DNA of 64,000 bases, taken from Pseudomonas sp. N3-W. GTDB taxonomy: Bacteria > Pseudomonadota > Gammaproteobacteria > Pseudomonadales > Pseudomonadaceae. The position numbers were made by a program, and so were the translations under genes. The stretch covers positions 6,591,001 to 6,655,000 of the forward strand of contig NZ_CP103965.1 in NCBI RefSeq assembly GCF_024970185.1, in the 5' to 3' direction. The notes beneath the pieces were generated by a model. That model saw nothing but the letters and a program-made list of their open reading frames with translations. It had not been told where the DNA came from and ran no database searches. This document shows, piece by piece, positions 8,475 to 16,719 of the stretch. The stretch's first letter is position 1; every line of letters begins with the position of its first letter.

Positions 8475-9680
8475 TCAGGCGGCCTCTTCATGCCAGGGGC
8501 CGAACGGGTCTGCCAGTTGGCTCCAGCCTTCGGCGCCCAAGGCCATTTCTTCGTCGGTGAGCAGGCAGCTGTCGAGTTCGGCGGTGAGTTGGGCGAAGTC
8601 GATGTTCTGGCCGATGAACACCAGTTCCTGGCGGCAATCTCCGGTAGCCGCAGTCCAGTTCTGCATGATCCCGGTGGTGCTTTCTTCGTCTTGCGGCCAC
8701 TGCGTCTTGGGCACGAAGCGCCACCAGCGCCCGGCGAAACCGTGGCGCATCAAACCGCCTGCCTGGGACCAACTGCCGGCATCCATGGGTTTGCTGGCCA
8801 GCCAGAAGAAGCCCTTGGAGCGCAGCAGTTTGCCGTTTACCCAAGGCCGGTCGATAAAGCTGAAAAAACGCTGCGGGTGAAACGGGCGGCGGGCACGATA
8901 AGCAGTGGACGCGATGCCGTACTCTTCGGTTTCCGGCACGTGTTCACCACGCAGTTCCTGCAACCAGCCCGGTGCCTGGGCGGCTTTCTCGAAGTCGAAT
9001 CGACCGGTATTGAGGATTTTTCCCAACGGGACTTCACCCATGACCATCGGGATGATTTCCGCCTGGGCATTGAGCCGTTCGAGGATGGCGATCAGTTCCT
9101 GGCGCTCTCGACTGCTGATCAGGTCGATCTTGCTGATCAGGATCACGTCGGCGAATTCGATCTGCTCGATCAGCAGGTCAGTGATCGAACGCTCGTCGTC
9201 TTCTCCCAGGGTCTCGCCACGGGAAGCGAGGCTCTCGGCGGCCTGGTAATCGAGCAGGAAGTTCATGCCGTCGACCACCGTGACCATGGTGTCGAGCCGC
9301 GCAATGTCCGCCAGGCTTTGCCCTGCTTCGTCGCGGAAGGTGAATGTTTCTGCCACGGGCAACGGCTCGGAAATGCCGGTGGACTCGATCAGCAGATAAT
9401 CGAAACGACCGTCCCTGGCAAGTTTGCCGACTTCTTCGAGCAGGTCTTCGCGCAAGGTGCAGCAAATGCAGCCGTTGCTCATCTCGATCAGTTTTTCTTC
9501 GGCGCGGTTCAGGCTGACGTCGCGCTGTACTTCACTGCCATCGATGTTGATTTCACTCATGTCGTTGACGATGACCGCAACACGCAGGTGTTCGCGATTA
9601 CGTAGTACGTAATTGAGAAGTGTACTTTTTCCGGCACCGAGAAAGCCGGAGAGCACGGTCACGGGAAGACGATTGGGCAT
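8475..9680 (-). CDS. zigA: Zinc-starvation COG0523 GTPase (ZigA/YciC type)
   Basis: 401 residues. Walker [10 protein letters not shown] at residues 12-20, zinc-binding NGCICC near residue 70, ESTGISEP switch, SKID base-recognition motif, and a C-terminal CobW domain ending in the acidic/His region typical of YciC/ZigA. These GTPases are made under zinc limitation and are thought to help load zinc into client enzymes. GAGGAAT precedes the ATG. A perfect TGTTATANTATAACA Zur box lies 49-63 bases upstream, shared with the divergent gene at 9823. In P. aeruginosa dksA2 stands next to the equivalent gene; no dksA2 is present here. Confidence 0.88.
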   Translation of the reverse strand: MPNRLPVTVLSGFLGAGKSTLLNYVLRNREHLRVAVIVNDMSEINIDGSEVQRDVSLNRAEEKLIEMSNGCICCTLREDLLEEVGKLARDGRFDYLLIESTGISEPLPVAETFTFRDEAGQSLADIARLDTMVTVVDGMNFLLDYQAAESLASRGETLGEDDERSITDLLIEQIEFADVILISKIDLISSRERQELIAILERLNAQAEIIPMVMGEVPLGKILNTGRFDFEKAAQAPGWLQELRGEHVPETEEYGIASTAYRARRPFHPQRFFSFIDRPWVNGKLLRSKGFFWLASKPMDAGSWSQAGGLMRHGFAGRWWRFVPKTQWPQDEESTTGIMQNWTAATGDCRQELVFIGQNIDFAQLTAELDSCLLTDEEMALGAEGWSQLADPFGPWHEEAA

Positions 9681-9728
9681 CAGTTATTCCTCACAGGGAT
9701 GCCCGGTCGCAGTGTCGGGCTTGATCAA

Positions 9729-9743
9729 TGTTATAGTATAACA
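9729..9743. promoter_or_regulatory. Zur box (zinc uptake regulator operator)
   Basis: TGTTATAGTATAACA is a perfect match to the gamma-proteobacterial Zur core TGTTATANTATAACA and is palindromic except for the centre. It lies between the divergent zigA-type gene (start 9680) and the secreted-protein gene (start 9823), where it can repress both when zinc is plentiful. Confidence 0.88.
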
Positions 9744-9822
9744 ATGCAATCAAGCCACTCTCCTCTTGCCCACGGCATCAAAGAACACGATGCTGGGGGC
9801 TGATCAACCGCCGAGAAACCCC

Positions 9823-10200
9823 ATGCGCATCACGCTCAAATGCTTGTTGATGAGTTGTTCACTGCTGATCGCGGTTGATGCATCGGCACAGATTCCGCCC
9901 CTGGCCAAGTGCACCCGCAGCGCCAATCTGCTTGCGTGCGTGGATGCCGACGGCAACGCCTACAGCGTCAACACTGTCGGCAGTACGATCTATTTGCGGG
10001 GTTTTGAGGTGATTGGAAAACGTTATTGGGCGCAGACCAGCAGCCGCTACGGGCAACTGACGTTCTTCACCGGCCTGGCTTCGGATGGCGAAGCCTGGGT
10101 CGGTTACAGCCGTCGGGTGGGCTGGACGACAATCAACCGGTTTTCCAGCTCCGGTGGCAGCAGTGCCAAGTTCACCTGTAGCCGGATTGCCGGCTGTTAG
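9823..10200 (+). CDS. Small secreted protein in the Zur cluster, unknown function
   Basis: 125 residues from the ATG at 9823: MRITLKCLLMSCSLLIAVDA is a signal peptide cleaved after ASAQ or nearby. The mature protein has four cysteines (AKCTR, LACVD, FTCSR, AGC at the very end) and a run of short beta-like segments (YSVNTVGSTIYLRG, RYWAQTSSRYGQLT). An upstream ATG at 9766 would bury the signal, so 9823 is chosen. It occupies the place of the hypothetical gene before amiA in P. aeruginosa (PA5537 in my memory of that map). Zur control is expected from the box at 9729. Function unknown. Confidence 0.75.
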   Translation: MRITLKCLLMSCSLLIAVDASAQIPPLAKCTRSANLLACVDADGNAYSVNTVGSTIYLRGFEVIGKRYWAQTSSRYGQLTFFTGLASDGEAWVGYSRRVGWTTINRFSSSGGSSAKFTCSRIAGC

Positions 10201-11399
10201 ACCTGCCCTTTCTTCTGCTCCTGCTGCCAGGCCATGTAGCTGTTGAGCGGCGGGTTCTTTTGGAAATAGCGCTGCAACCCTTCAAACAAGCCGTCGGCAA
10301 CCGCCTGCTGATGCCGCGCCGTGACCAGCCGCTGACTGTCGCGGGCGTTGGAGATGAAGCCGGTCTCCACCAGGATTGATGGCACATCTGGCGATTTCAA
10401 CACCGCAAATCCAGCCTGTTCCACGCGCTTTTGATGCAGAGTGGTGATACCCGCCAGACTGCCCAGTACGGTGCTACCCAATTGCAAACTGGCGGCAATG
10501 GTGGCGTTCATCGACATGTCGAGAATCACCCCGGCCAGCATCGGGTCCTTGTCCTTGAGATTGAGCAGGCTGGTGGCGCCCAACAGGTCCGCGCCGTTCT
10601 CGCGTTGCGCCATGAATCTCGCAGTTGCCGAGGTGGCGCCGCCTTCGGACAGGCAGTACACCGACGCGCCGGACGCGGTGAGCCGCGGCGCGGCGTCGGC
10701 GTGTACCGAGATGAACATGTCGGCGTTGTGCTTGCGTGCGATCTCCACGCGCTTGCGCAGCGGCACGAAGAAGTCGTCGTTGCGCACCAGCTTCACGTCG
10801 AAACCCTTTTCGCGTTTCAACCGTTTGGCCAGCAATTGGGCAATCGACAGCACCACGTCTTTCTCCCGCTCACCTTTGGCACCCACGGCGCCAGGGTCTT
10901 TGCCGCCATGTCCCGGGTCTACCACGACGATGATGTCGCGCTTGGGGTGCGCCTTGTCGGCCACCGTTTCACGCACCGGAGCCGCCGCCATTTGCATCGG
11001 CGCTGCCGTCTTGAGATCAAGCACCAACCGATGGCCCTGCCCGTCCTGTGGCGGCAACAGAAAGCTGTTGAGCTGCACCGGGCTGCTGAGGTCGAGCACG
11101 ATCCGCGTGTCGCCCTGGCCGTAATGACCGGAGCGGATTGAACGGATCACCGTGTTATTCAGGGCCAATTGGCTGAAATCGCCACTGAGGCTGGCGCCAC
11201 TCAGATCGATGATCAGCCGCTCGGGCGCGCTCAGGGAAAAGGTTTTGTATTGCACCGGGCCGCTGAGATCGAGCACCAGACGCAACTTGTCGTCCGAACG
11301 CCAGAGCCGTGCATTGCGAATTTGCGTCGCCGACACACTGAAAGGAAAAGCCAGGGCCGCGCTGGCCAGAATCAGGTTGAGCAAGTGACGTCTGTGCAT
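10197..11399 (-). CDS. amiA: N-acetylmuramoyl-L-alanine amidase with AMIN domain
   Basis: 400 residues from the ATG at 11399. MHRRHLLNLILASAALAFPF is an export signal whose Arg pair suggests the Tat route, as for E. coli AmiA/AmiC. AMIN domain about residues 30-140 (LRLVLDLSGPVQYKTFSL). Amidase_3 domain about residues 165-390, with zinc ligands in VVDPGHGGKDPGA (His), the following GEREKDVVL (Glu) and FISVHADAA (His), and the catalytic Glu in VETGFISN. It cleaves the stem peptide from muramic acid in the periplasm. Its start faces the Zur box at 11440, so it is a zinc-limitation paralogue. An extended frame into folE2 was rejected because it overlaps the promoter. Confidence 0.88.
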   Translation of the reverse strand: MHRRHLLNLILASAALAFPFSVSATQIRNARLWRSDDKLRLVLDLSGPVQYKTFSLSAPERLIIDLSGASLSGDFSQLALNNTVIRSIRSGHYGQGDTRIVLDLSSPVQLNSFLLPPQDGQGHRLVLDLKTAAPMQMAAAPVRETVADKAHPKRDIIVVVDPGHGGKDPGAVGAKGEREKDVVLSIAQLLAKRLKREKGFDVKLVRNDDFFVPLRKRVEIARKHNADMFISVHADAAPRLTASGASVYCLSEGGATSATARFMAQRENGADLLGATSLLNLKDKDPMLAGVILDMSMNATIAASLQLGSTVLGSLAGITTLHQKRVEQAGFAVLKSPDVPSILVETGFISNARDSQRLVTARHQQAVADGLFEGLQRYFQKNPPLNSYMAWQQEQKKGQV

Positions 11400-11439
11400 A
11401 TGAAAGACCGCTCGCGAAAAAGCCATCGTCGATTTGATA

Positions 11440-11452
11440 GTTATAATATAAC
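11440..11452. promoter_or_regulatory. Zur box between amiA and folE2
   Basis: GTTATAATATAAC is a perfect 13-base palindrome; with flanks it matches TGTTATANTATAACA at 14 of 15 positions. It lies 33 bases before the folE2 start at 11485 and 41 bases before the amiA start, so it can control both directions, including the seven-gene folE2 operon. Confidence 0.88.
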
Positions 11453-11484
11453 ATGACAAATCAACTCCCACGATGGACCTGCTC

Positions 11485-12381
11485 ATGAATGCGCTGACTC
11501 TGCCGGATATCGCCGCGCAGGCCTCACGCCAAGCCCTGCCACTGGAGTGGGTGGGCATGTGCGGCATTGCTCTTCCTGTTTTATTCGATGGCCAACGGCT
11601 CAACGCCAAAGCCGATGCGGGCGTGAGCCTGGACGACGGCGAAGCGCGGGGCATTCATATGTCGCGGCTGTATCTGGCGCTGGAAGCCCTCGAACAGAAA
11701 AGCCTTACACCAGCGCTCATCCGCAGTGTCTTGCTGCGATTCCTCGACAGCCATGAGGGACTGTCGAAGAGCGCGTACTTGAATATTCATACTGAATTGC
11801 TGCTGAAAAGACCTGCGTTGGTCAGTCCTTTAGCCGGCTGGAAAACCTATCCAGTCAGCGTTCATGCGCAGCTGCAAAACGATATGTTCCACGTGGAACT
11901 AAAAATCGATGTGCCTTATTCCTCGACCTGCCCCTGCTCTGCGGCCCTGTCTCGACAGCTGATTCAACAGCAATTCGTCGACGACTTTGCCAACAAGGCA
12001 CTGCAGCATGCGGACATTCTGGCTTGGCTCGGCTCCACCAGAGGCATCGTCGCCACGCCGCACAGTCAGCGCAGCAATGCTCAATTGTCACTTCGCCTCG
12101 ATGATTTTCTGGATGACTTGCCGTTAATTGCGACGATCAACGACGCCGAAGCCGCCCTTGGCACCGCCGTACAGACCGCCGTGAAACGCGCAGATGAGCA
12201 AGCGTTTGCCTTGGCCAACGGACAAAATTTGATGTTCTGCGAAGACGCCGCCCGCCGTTTGCACCTTGCCTTGAAACGCTCGCCGGGCATCCATGCTTTC
12301 CATGTCCGAGTGGTCCACGCTGAAAGCCTGCACGCCCACGACGCCGTCGCCGAAAGTCGATGGGACCGGGAGGCCGCATGA
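11485..12381 (+). CDS. folE2: Zinc-independent GTP cyclohydrolase IB
   Basis: 298 residues from the ATG at 11485 (MNALTLPDIAAQ); an ATG at 11473 lacks a ribosome site. FolE2 converts GTP to dihydroneopterin triphosphate, the first step of folate synthesis, without needing zinc, and so replaces FolE when zinc is short. The catalytic Cys lies in SSTCPCSAALSRQ near residue 147; GLSKSAYLNIHTELLLKRP is a family landmark. First gene of the Zur-controlled operon; overlaps the ABC ATPase gene by ATGA. A parS-like palindrome lies inside the coding sequence at 11885-11900. Confidence 0.95.
   Translation: MNALTLPDIAAQASRQALPLEWVGMCGIALPVLFDGQRLNAKADAGVSLDDGEARGIHMSRLYLALEALEQKSLTPALIRSVLLRFLDSHEGLSKSAYLNIHTELLLKRPALVSPLAGWKTYPVSVHAQLQNDMFHVELKIDVPYSSTCPCSAALSRQLIQQQFVDDFANKALQHADILAWLGSTRGIVATPHSQRSNAQLSLRLDDFLDDLPLIATINDAEAALGTAVQTAVKRADEQAFALANGQNLMFCEDAARRLHLALKRSPGIHAFHVRVVHAESLHAHDAVAESRWDREAA
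11885..11900. other. parS-like ParB binding site inside folE2
   Basis: TGTTCCACGTGGAACT contains the perfect 14-base palindrome GTTCCACGTGGAAC and matches the Pseudomonas parS form TGTTCCACGTGGAACA in 15 of 16 positions. It is embedded in codons of folE2. A second one is at 24070-24085. Position near the atp-glm origin region fits. Confidence 0.8.
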
Positions 12382-13046
12382 TCAACTGCCAGGCGTTGCG
12401 CTGGGGCGCACCAGGCCAACCGCTGACGCCGGCCATCGATTTCGAGTTGGCCAAGGGCAGCCTCACCGCCGTGATCGGCGCTAATGGCTCAGGCAAAAGC
12501 AGCCTGCTGAAAGTCATCGCCGGGCTGCAAAAACCGTTGGCCGGCAAAGTCATTCTGGATGTTCCACGCAAGGGCAGCGTTTCGTTTCTGCCTCAACAAC
12601 AGCACCTGGACCGGCAATTCCCCATTAGTCTCCAGGAACTGGTATCCGCCGGATTCTGGGGCAGCAAGCAATCATCAGCAATTCGCGACCAACGTCTGAA
12701 AGCCGTACTGGAAGACTGGTGCCTGACCGGTCTTGAACACCGACCATTGATGGCCCTGTCCGGCGGCGAGTTGCAGCGCTCGTTGCTCGCCCGTTTGAGC
12801 CTGGTCGATGCTCCGGTGTTATTGCTCGACGAACCCCATGCCGCACTCGATGAACTCGGCCAGGAGCTGCTGTGGAAGCACATCCACAACTGGCATACGG
12901 AAGGCCGGACGCTGGTCGTTGTTTGCCATGATCTGGCCGCCGTTCGTGAGCATATTCCGCAGGCCTTGTTGATCAAGAAAACCGGCTGCCTTCTGGGTGC
13001 CAGTACCGTACTGACCCAGCCTCAACGCCCCATGCAGGTAGCCTGA
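12378..13046 (+). CDS. Zinc/metal ABC transporter ATPase (ZnuC-like)
   Basis: 222 residues. Walker A GANGSGKSS, Q-loop around FLPQQQHLD, signature ALSGGELQRSLLARL, Walker B VLLLDEPHAALDE and the switch His in VVVCHDLAAV are all present. It drives the metal uptake transporter made with the next two genes. The ATG at 12378 overlaps the folE2 stop; an in-frame ATG at 12360 would lie inside folE2. Third-ranked substrate choice would be manganese, but the Zur box upstream and the cluster context point to zinc. Confidence 0.88.
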   Translation: MINCQALRWGAPGQPLTPAIDFELAKGSLTAVIGANGSGKSSLLKVIAGLQKPLAGKVILDVPRKGSVSFLPQQQHLDRQFPISLQELVSAGFWGSKQSSAIRDQRLKAVLEDWCLTGLEHRPLMALSGGELQRSLLARLSLVDAPVLLLDEPHAALDELGQELLWKHIHNWHTEGRTLVVVCHDLAAVREHIPQALLIKKTGCLLGASTVLTQPQRPMQVA

Positions 13047-13912
13047 TGATCGCCGCCACACAGCTTTGGCAACCGTTCCACGAGTTTGTCTTCATGCGCC
13101 GGGCACTGCTCGGCGGTCTCGTTCTGGCGTGCAGCACCGCGCCGCTTGGTGTGTTCCTGATCCTGAGGCGCATGAGTCTGATCGGCGATGCTGTGGCCCA
13201 TGGCATCTTGCCCGGTGCCGCACTGGGTTTCTGGTTTGCCGGTTTGAGTTTGCCCGCACTGACCATCGGCGGCCTCGGCGCCGGTCTGAGCATGGCCGGC
13301 CTCGCTGCGTGGATCACCCGCCGCACCGGCCTGCGAGAAGACGCCAGTCTCGCTGCGATCTACCCGATCTCACTGGCCAGCGGCGTGCTGATTCTTGGCA
13401 TCGCCGGCAAGCGCCTCGACCTGCTGCACCTGCTCTTCGGCTCGGCGCTGGCCGTCGATGGCCCGACCTTGACCGGCATGCTCTGGGTCTCCGGCTTCAG
13501 CCTGATCGCCATGGCGCTGATCTATAAACCGTTGTTGCTCGACACCCTCGATCCGCTCTTTCTACAAACCGTCAGCCGTCTCGGCCCACTCGCCCACGGC
13601 GTGTTCCTGACCCTGGTGGTGCTGAATCTGGTGATCGGTTTCCAGGCCATCGGTGCCTTGATGGTGGTCGGCTTGATGATGTTGCCGGCTGCCGCTTCGC
13701 GATTCTGGAGCCGCCGTCTGCCGGTCCTGATTGCCATCTCGGCACTGCTAGGTTGCCTCTCGGTGTGGCTCGGTTTGCTGCTGTCGTTCTACTACTCGCT
13801 GCCCAGTGGCCCGGCCATCGTCCTGGTCGCTGGCGGTTTGTACCTGCTGTCCGTGGTGTTCGGTCCGGTGCACGGTTTGCTGCGCCGCCCGCCTTTGCTC
13901 ACATCCCAATGA
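13046..13912 (+). CDS. Zinc/metal ABC transporter permease (ZnuB-like, ABC-3 family)
   Basis: 288 residues with about eight or nine hydrophobic segments. Landmarks of the ABC-3 permease family are LGVFLILRRMSLIGDAVAHG (coupling helix and conserved SL.GDA..H), GLREDASLAAIYPIS and FQAIGALMVVGLMMLPAA. It starts on the last base of the ATPase stop codon (TGATG), so the pair is translationally coupled. It forms the membrane channel with the ATPase at 12378 and is fed by the binding protein at 13924. Confidence 0.9.
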   Translation: MIAATQLWQPFHEFVFMRRALLGGLVLACSTAPLGVFLILRRMSLIGDAVAHGILPGAALGFWFAGLSLPALTIGGLGAGLSMAGLAAWITRRTGLREDASLAAIYPISLASGVLILGIAGKRLDLLHLLFGSALAVDGPTLTGMLWVSGFSLIAMALIYKPLLLDTLDPLFLQTVSRLGPLAHGVFLTLVVLNLVIGFQAIGALMVVGLMMLPAAASRFWSRRLPVLIAISALLGCLSVWLGLLLSFYYSLPSGPAIVLVAGGLYLLSVVFGPVHGLLRRPPLLTSQ

Positions 13913-13923
13913 GGTGTTTCCCG

Positions 13924-14799
13924 ATGCGCGCTTTACTCGTGCTGTTCAGTTTGATGCTGTCGATGTCCGTGTCTGCTGCCGAGAAACTTCAGGTAGTCAC
14001 CAGCTTCAGCATCTTGGCCGACATGACCCATCAGGTCGGGGGCGAGCATATCCAGATCACCAACATGGTCGGCCCGGACGCCGATGCGCACACCTATGAG
14101 CCGACCCCGGACGATGCCAAAGCGCTGCTCAAAGCCAAACTCATCATCAAGAACGGTCTCGGTTTCGAGCCATGGCTGGACCGTCTGGTGACCAGCACCG
14201 AAACCAGGGCGCCGGTGATCAGCGCGAGCCACGGCGTGATTCCACGCTCGCTGGATGAAGACGGCGAAACCGTTCCCGATCCACATGCCTGGCACAACCT
14301 GGCGAACACCGAGTTGTACATCGCCAACATCACCAAGGCGCTGATCGCCGCCGACCCGGCAAACAAGGCTGACTACCAGCGCAACAGCCAGGCCTACCTG
14401 AAACAGATCTACGCCCTGCTCGCCGAAGCCAAGGCCAAGTTCGGCTCCCTGCCACCGGGCAACCGCAAGATCGTCACCTCCCATGATGCGTTCGGTTATC
14501 TGGGTCAGGCGTATGGCATCGACTTCATGGCGCCTCAAGGTCTGTCCACTGAGCGCGAACCGTCGGCCGCCGAAGTCGCGGCGTTGATCACGCAGATTCG
14601 TCAGGCCAAGGTCAAAGCCGTGTTCATGGAAAACATCAAGGACGCGCGCCTGTTGAAACAGATCGCCGATGAAAGTGGCGCGCAGATCGGTGGCACGTTG
14701 TACTCCGATGCACTCGCCGCCACCGGGCCAGCCAGCACCTTTGCCGGGTTGTTCGAATACAACCTCAACACCCTGTACGACGCGTTGAGCAAGCCATGA
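13924..14799 (+). CDS. Zinc/metal ABC transporter substrate-binding protein (ZnuA-like)
   Basis: 291 residues. Sec signal MRALLVLFSLMLSMSVSA, then a cluster A-I metal-binding protein: VVTSFSILADMTHQVGG, metal His in DADAHTYEPTPDD, second His in PDPHAWHN, third in VTSHDAFGYLG, and Asp in GGTLYSDALA. Unlike typical ZnuA there is no long His/Asp-rich loop: only DEDGETVPDPH stands in that place. The ATG at 13924 has AGGTG upstream; the ATG overlapping the permease stop would spoil the signal peptide. A second, housekeeping ZnuABC is presumably elsewhere in the genome. Confidence 0.9.
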   Translation: MRALLVLFSLMLSMSVSAAEKLQVVTSFSILADMTHQVGGEHIQITNMVGPDADAHTYEPTPDDAKALLKAKLIIKNGLGFEPWLDRLVTSTETRAPVISASHGVIPRSLDEDGETVPDPHAWHNLANTELYIANITKALIAADPANKADYQRNSQAYLKQIYALLAEAKAKFGSLPPGNRKIVTSHDAFGYLGQAYGIDFMAPQGLSTEREPSAAEVAALITQIRQAKVKAVFMENIKDARLLKQIADESGAQIGGTLYSDALAATGPASTFAGLFEYNLNTLYDALSKP

Positions 14800-15356
14800 T
14801 CCGCAAGAACCCGTCCGGTGATTTGCCGGTAATAGCGGAGTCCGCCTATGTGGATAAAACCGCGATCATCTGCGGCAAAGTGGTGATCGGCGAGAACGTC
14901 TTCGTCGGTCCCTATGCGGTGATTCGTGCTGACGAAGTGGACGCCTCGGGCGAGATGGAGCCGATCTCCATCGGCGCCAACTCCAACATCCAGGACGGCG
15001 TGGTGATTCACTCCAAGTCCGGCGCGGCGGTAACCATTGGCGAGTTCAGCTCCATCGCCCACCGTTCGATCGTCCATGGCCCGTGCACCGTGGGCAATCG
15101 AGTGTTCATCGGCTTCAACAGCGTGCTGTTCAACTGCGTGGTCGGCAACGGCTGCGTGGTGCGGCATAACTCGGTGGTTGATGGCCGGGACTTGCCGGAT
15201 GCGTTCTATGTGCCGTCCACTACCCGCATCGGCCCGGGTACCGACCTGTCGCAGTTCCCGCCGGTGAGTGTCAGCGCCTCGGAGTTTTCCGAAGACGTGG
15301 CGCGCACCAATGTCGATCTGGTGCGCGGCTACAAAGCCTTGCAGAACGAGTTCTGA
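14796..15356 (+). CDS. Gamma-class carbonic anhydrase-like protein
   Basis: 186 residues of left-handed beta helix, visible as hexapeptide repeats (ICGKVVIGENVFVGPYAVIR, ISIGANSNIQDGVVIHS, VTIGEFSSIAHRSIVHG, CTVGNRVFIGFNSV). The three metal His of gamma carbonic anhydrases are matched by VVIHS and IAHRSIVHG. Gamma enzymes can work with iron or cobalt, so a copy in a Zur operon makes sense as a zinc-sparing replacement for zinc carbonic anhydrases. Its start overlaps the binding-protein stop by ATGA. Activity is inferred. Confidence 0.85.
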   Translation: MIRKNPSGDLPVIAESAYVDKTAIICGKVVIGENVFVGPYAVIRADEVDASGEMEPISIGANSNIQDGVVIHSKSGAAVTIGEFSSIAHRSIVHGPCTVGNRVFIGFNSVLFNCVVGNGCVVRHNSVVDGRDLPDAFYVPSTTRIGPGTDLSQFPPVSVSASEFSEDVARTNVDLVRGYKALQNEF

Positions 15357-15358
15357 GC

Positions 15359-16696
15359 ATGAGTAGCGTGTTGATCCGCAATGCCCGTCTGGTGAACGAC
15401 GGCCGGGAATTCGACGGAGACCTGCTGGTGAGTAATGGCCGCATCGTGAAGATTGCCAGCAGTATTCAGGATGAACGGGCGCAGGTGGAAATTGACGCCG
15501 ACGGTCAATGGCTGCTGCCGGGGATGATCGATGACCAAGTGCACTTCCGCGAGCCCGGCTCACCGCAAAAGGGTAGCCTCTATACCGAATCCCGGGCGGC
15601 GGTAGCCGGCGGCATCACCAGCTTCATGGACATGCCCAATACCCGTCCGGGCACCCTGACGCTCGCCGCCCTGGCCGATAAAAAACGCCGGGCGGCGATC
15701 AATTCGGTAGCCAATTACGGCTTTCATTTCGGCGTCAGCAACGACAATCTCGATACCGTCGCCGCCCTCAATCCCTGCGAAGTGGCCGGGGTCAAAGTGT
15801 TCATGGGCGCCTCCACCGGCAACATGCTGGTGGACGACCCATTGATTCTCGAACGGCTGTTCGCCGAAGTCCCGACCATCCTGCTGGCCCACTGCGAGCA
15901 CACCCCGAGCATCGACGCCAATGCCGCGAACCTGCAAGCACTGTTCGGCGAACACATTCCCCCGGCGGCGCACCCACTGATCCGCAATGCCGAGGCGTGC
16001 TTTCGTTCATCGTCGATGGCCGTCGACCTGGCCAAGCGTCACGGCACCCGCCTGCACGTTTTGCACCTGACCACTGCCCGCGAACTGGCGCTGTTCGAAG
16101 ACACACCGCTGGCGCATAAACGCATCACGGCTGAAGTCTGCCTGCATCATCTGTTCTTCGACGATCGGGATTACCCGACGCTGGGCAACCTGATCAAATG
16201 CAACCCGGCCATCAAGTCCCAGGCTGACCGCGACGCGTTGCGCCAGGCCTTGCTGAGCAATCGCCTGGACGTGATCGGCAGCGACCACGCGCCTCACACC
16301 TGGGCCGAAAAGCAGCGGGCCTACACCCAGGCGCCCGCCGGATTACCGCTGGTACAGCACGCCCTTCCCGCCCTGCTGGAACTGGTGGCCGACGGAATTT
16401 TGCCTATCACCACCCTCGTGGCCAAGACCAGCCACCGTGTCGCCGACTTGTTTGCCATTCCTGATCGTGGTTATCTGCGCGAAGGCTATTGGGCTGATCT
16501 GGTGCTGATCAAACCCGAGCCCGAAGGCACGGCCGTTTCGCGGCAGCCGATTCTCTCTCAGTGCGGTTGGACGCCCTTCGCCCGCCATCGTTTTCGCCAC
16601 AGTGTCAGCACCACCCTGGTGTCGGGGCAAATTGCCTGGCGCGCCAATCGTCTATATGACAACTGTCAGGGTTTGCCACTGCGATTCATGCGCTGA
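15359..16696 (+). CDS. pyrQ: Dihydroorotase paralogue (zinc-limitation type)
   Basis: 445 residues, amidohydrolase fold. It should interconvert carbamoyl-aspartate and dihydroorotate in pyrimidine synthesis. The metal motif reads MIDDQVHFREPGSPQKG, with Gln in place of the first His of the usual HxH, a form I know from the PyrQ and Bacteroidetes dihydroorotases. Later ligands: MGASTGNMLVD (position of the carbamylated Lys, here not Lys), LLAHCEHTP, LHVLHLTTARE and SDHAPHTWAEK. Starts two bases after the carbonic anhydrase stop. Known to be a Zur-regulated paralogue in Pseudomonas, backing up the zinc-dependent PyrC. Confidence 0.88.
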   Translation: MSSVLIRNARLVNDGREFDGDLLVSNGRIVKIASSIQDERAQVEIDADGQWLLPGMIDDQVHFREPGSPQKGSLYTESRAAVAGGITSFMDMPNTRPGTLTLAALADKKRRAAINSVANYGFHFGVSNDNLDTVAALNPCEVAGVKVFMGASTGNMLVDDPLILERLFAEVPTILLAHCEHTPSIDANAANLQALFGEHIPPAAHPLIRNAEACFRSSSMAVDLAKRHGTRLHVLHLTTARELALFEDTPLAHKRITAEVCLHHLFFDDRDYPTLGNLIKCNPAIKSQADRDALRQALLSNRLDVIGSDHAPHTWAEKQRAYTQAPAGLPLVQHALPALLELVADGILPITTLVAKTSHRVADLFAIPDRGYLREGYWADLVLIKPEPEGTAVSRQPILSQCGWTPFARHRFRHSVSTTLVSGQIAWRANRLYDNCQGLPLRFMR

Positions 16697-16719
16697 CGCC
16701 CACTGCCGAGAATCCGACC

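Noticed and set aside
8376..9605. 409-codon frame on the plus strand opposite the zigA-type gene
   Set aside because: Antisense shadow of a GTPase whose Walker A and CICC motifs are clear on the minus strand; its start lies in the REP region.
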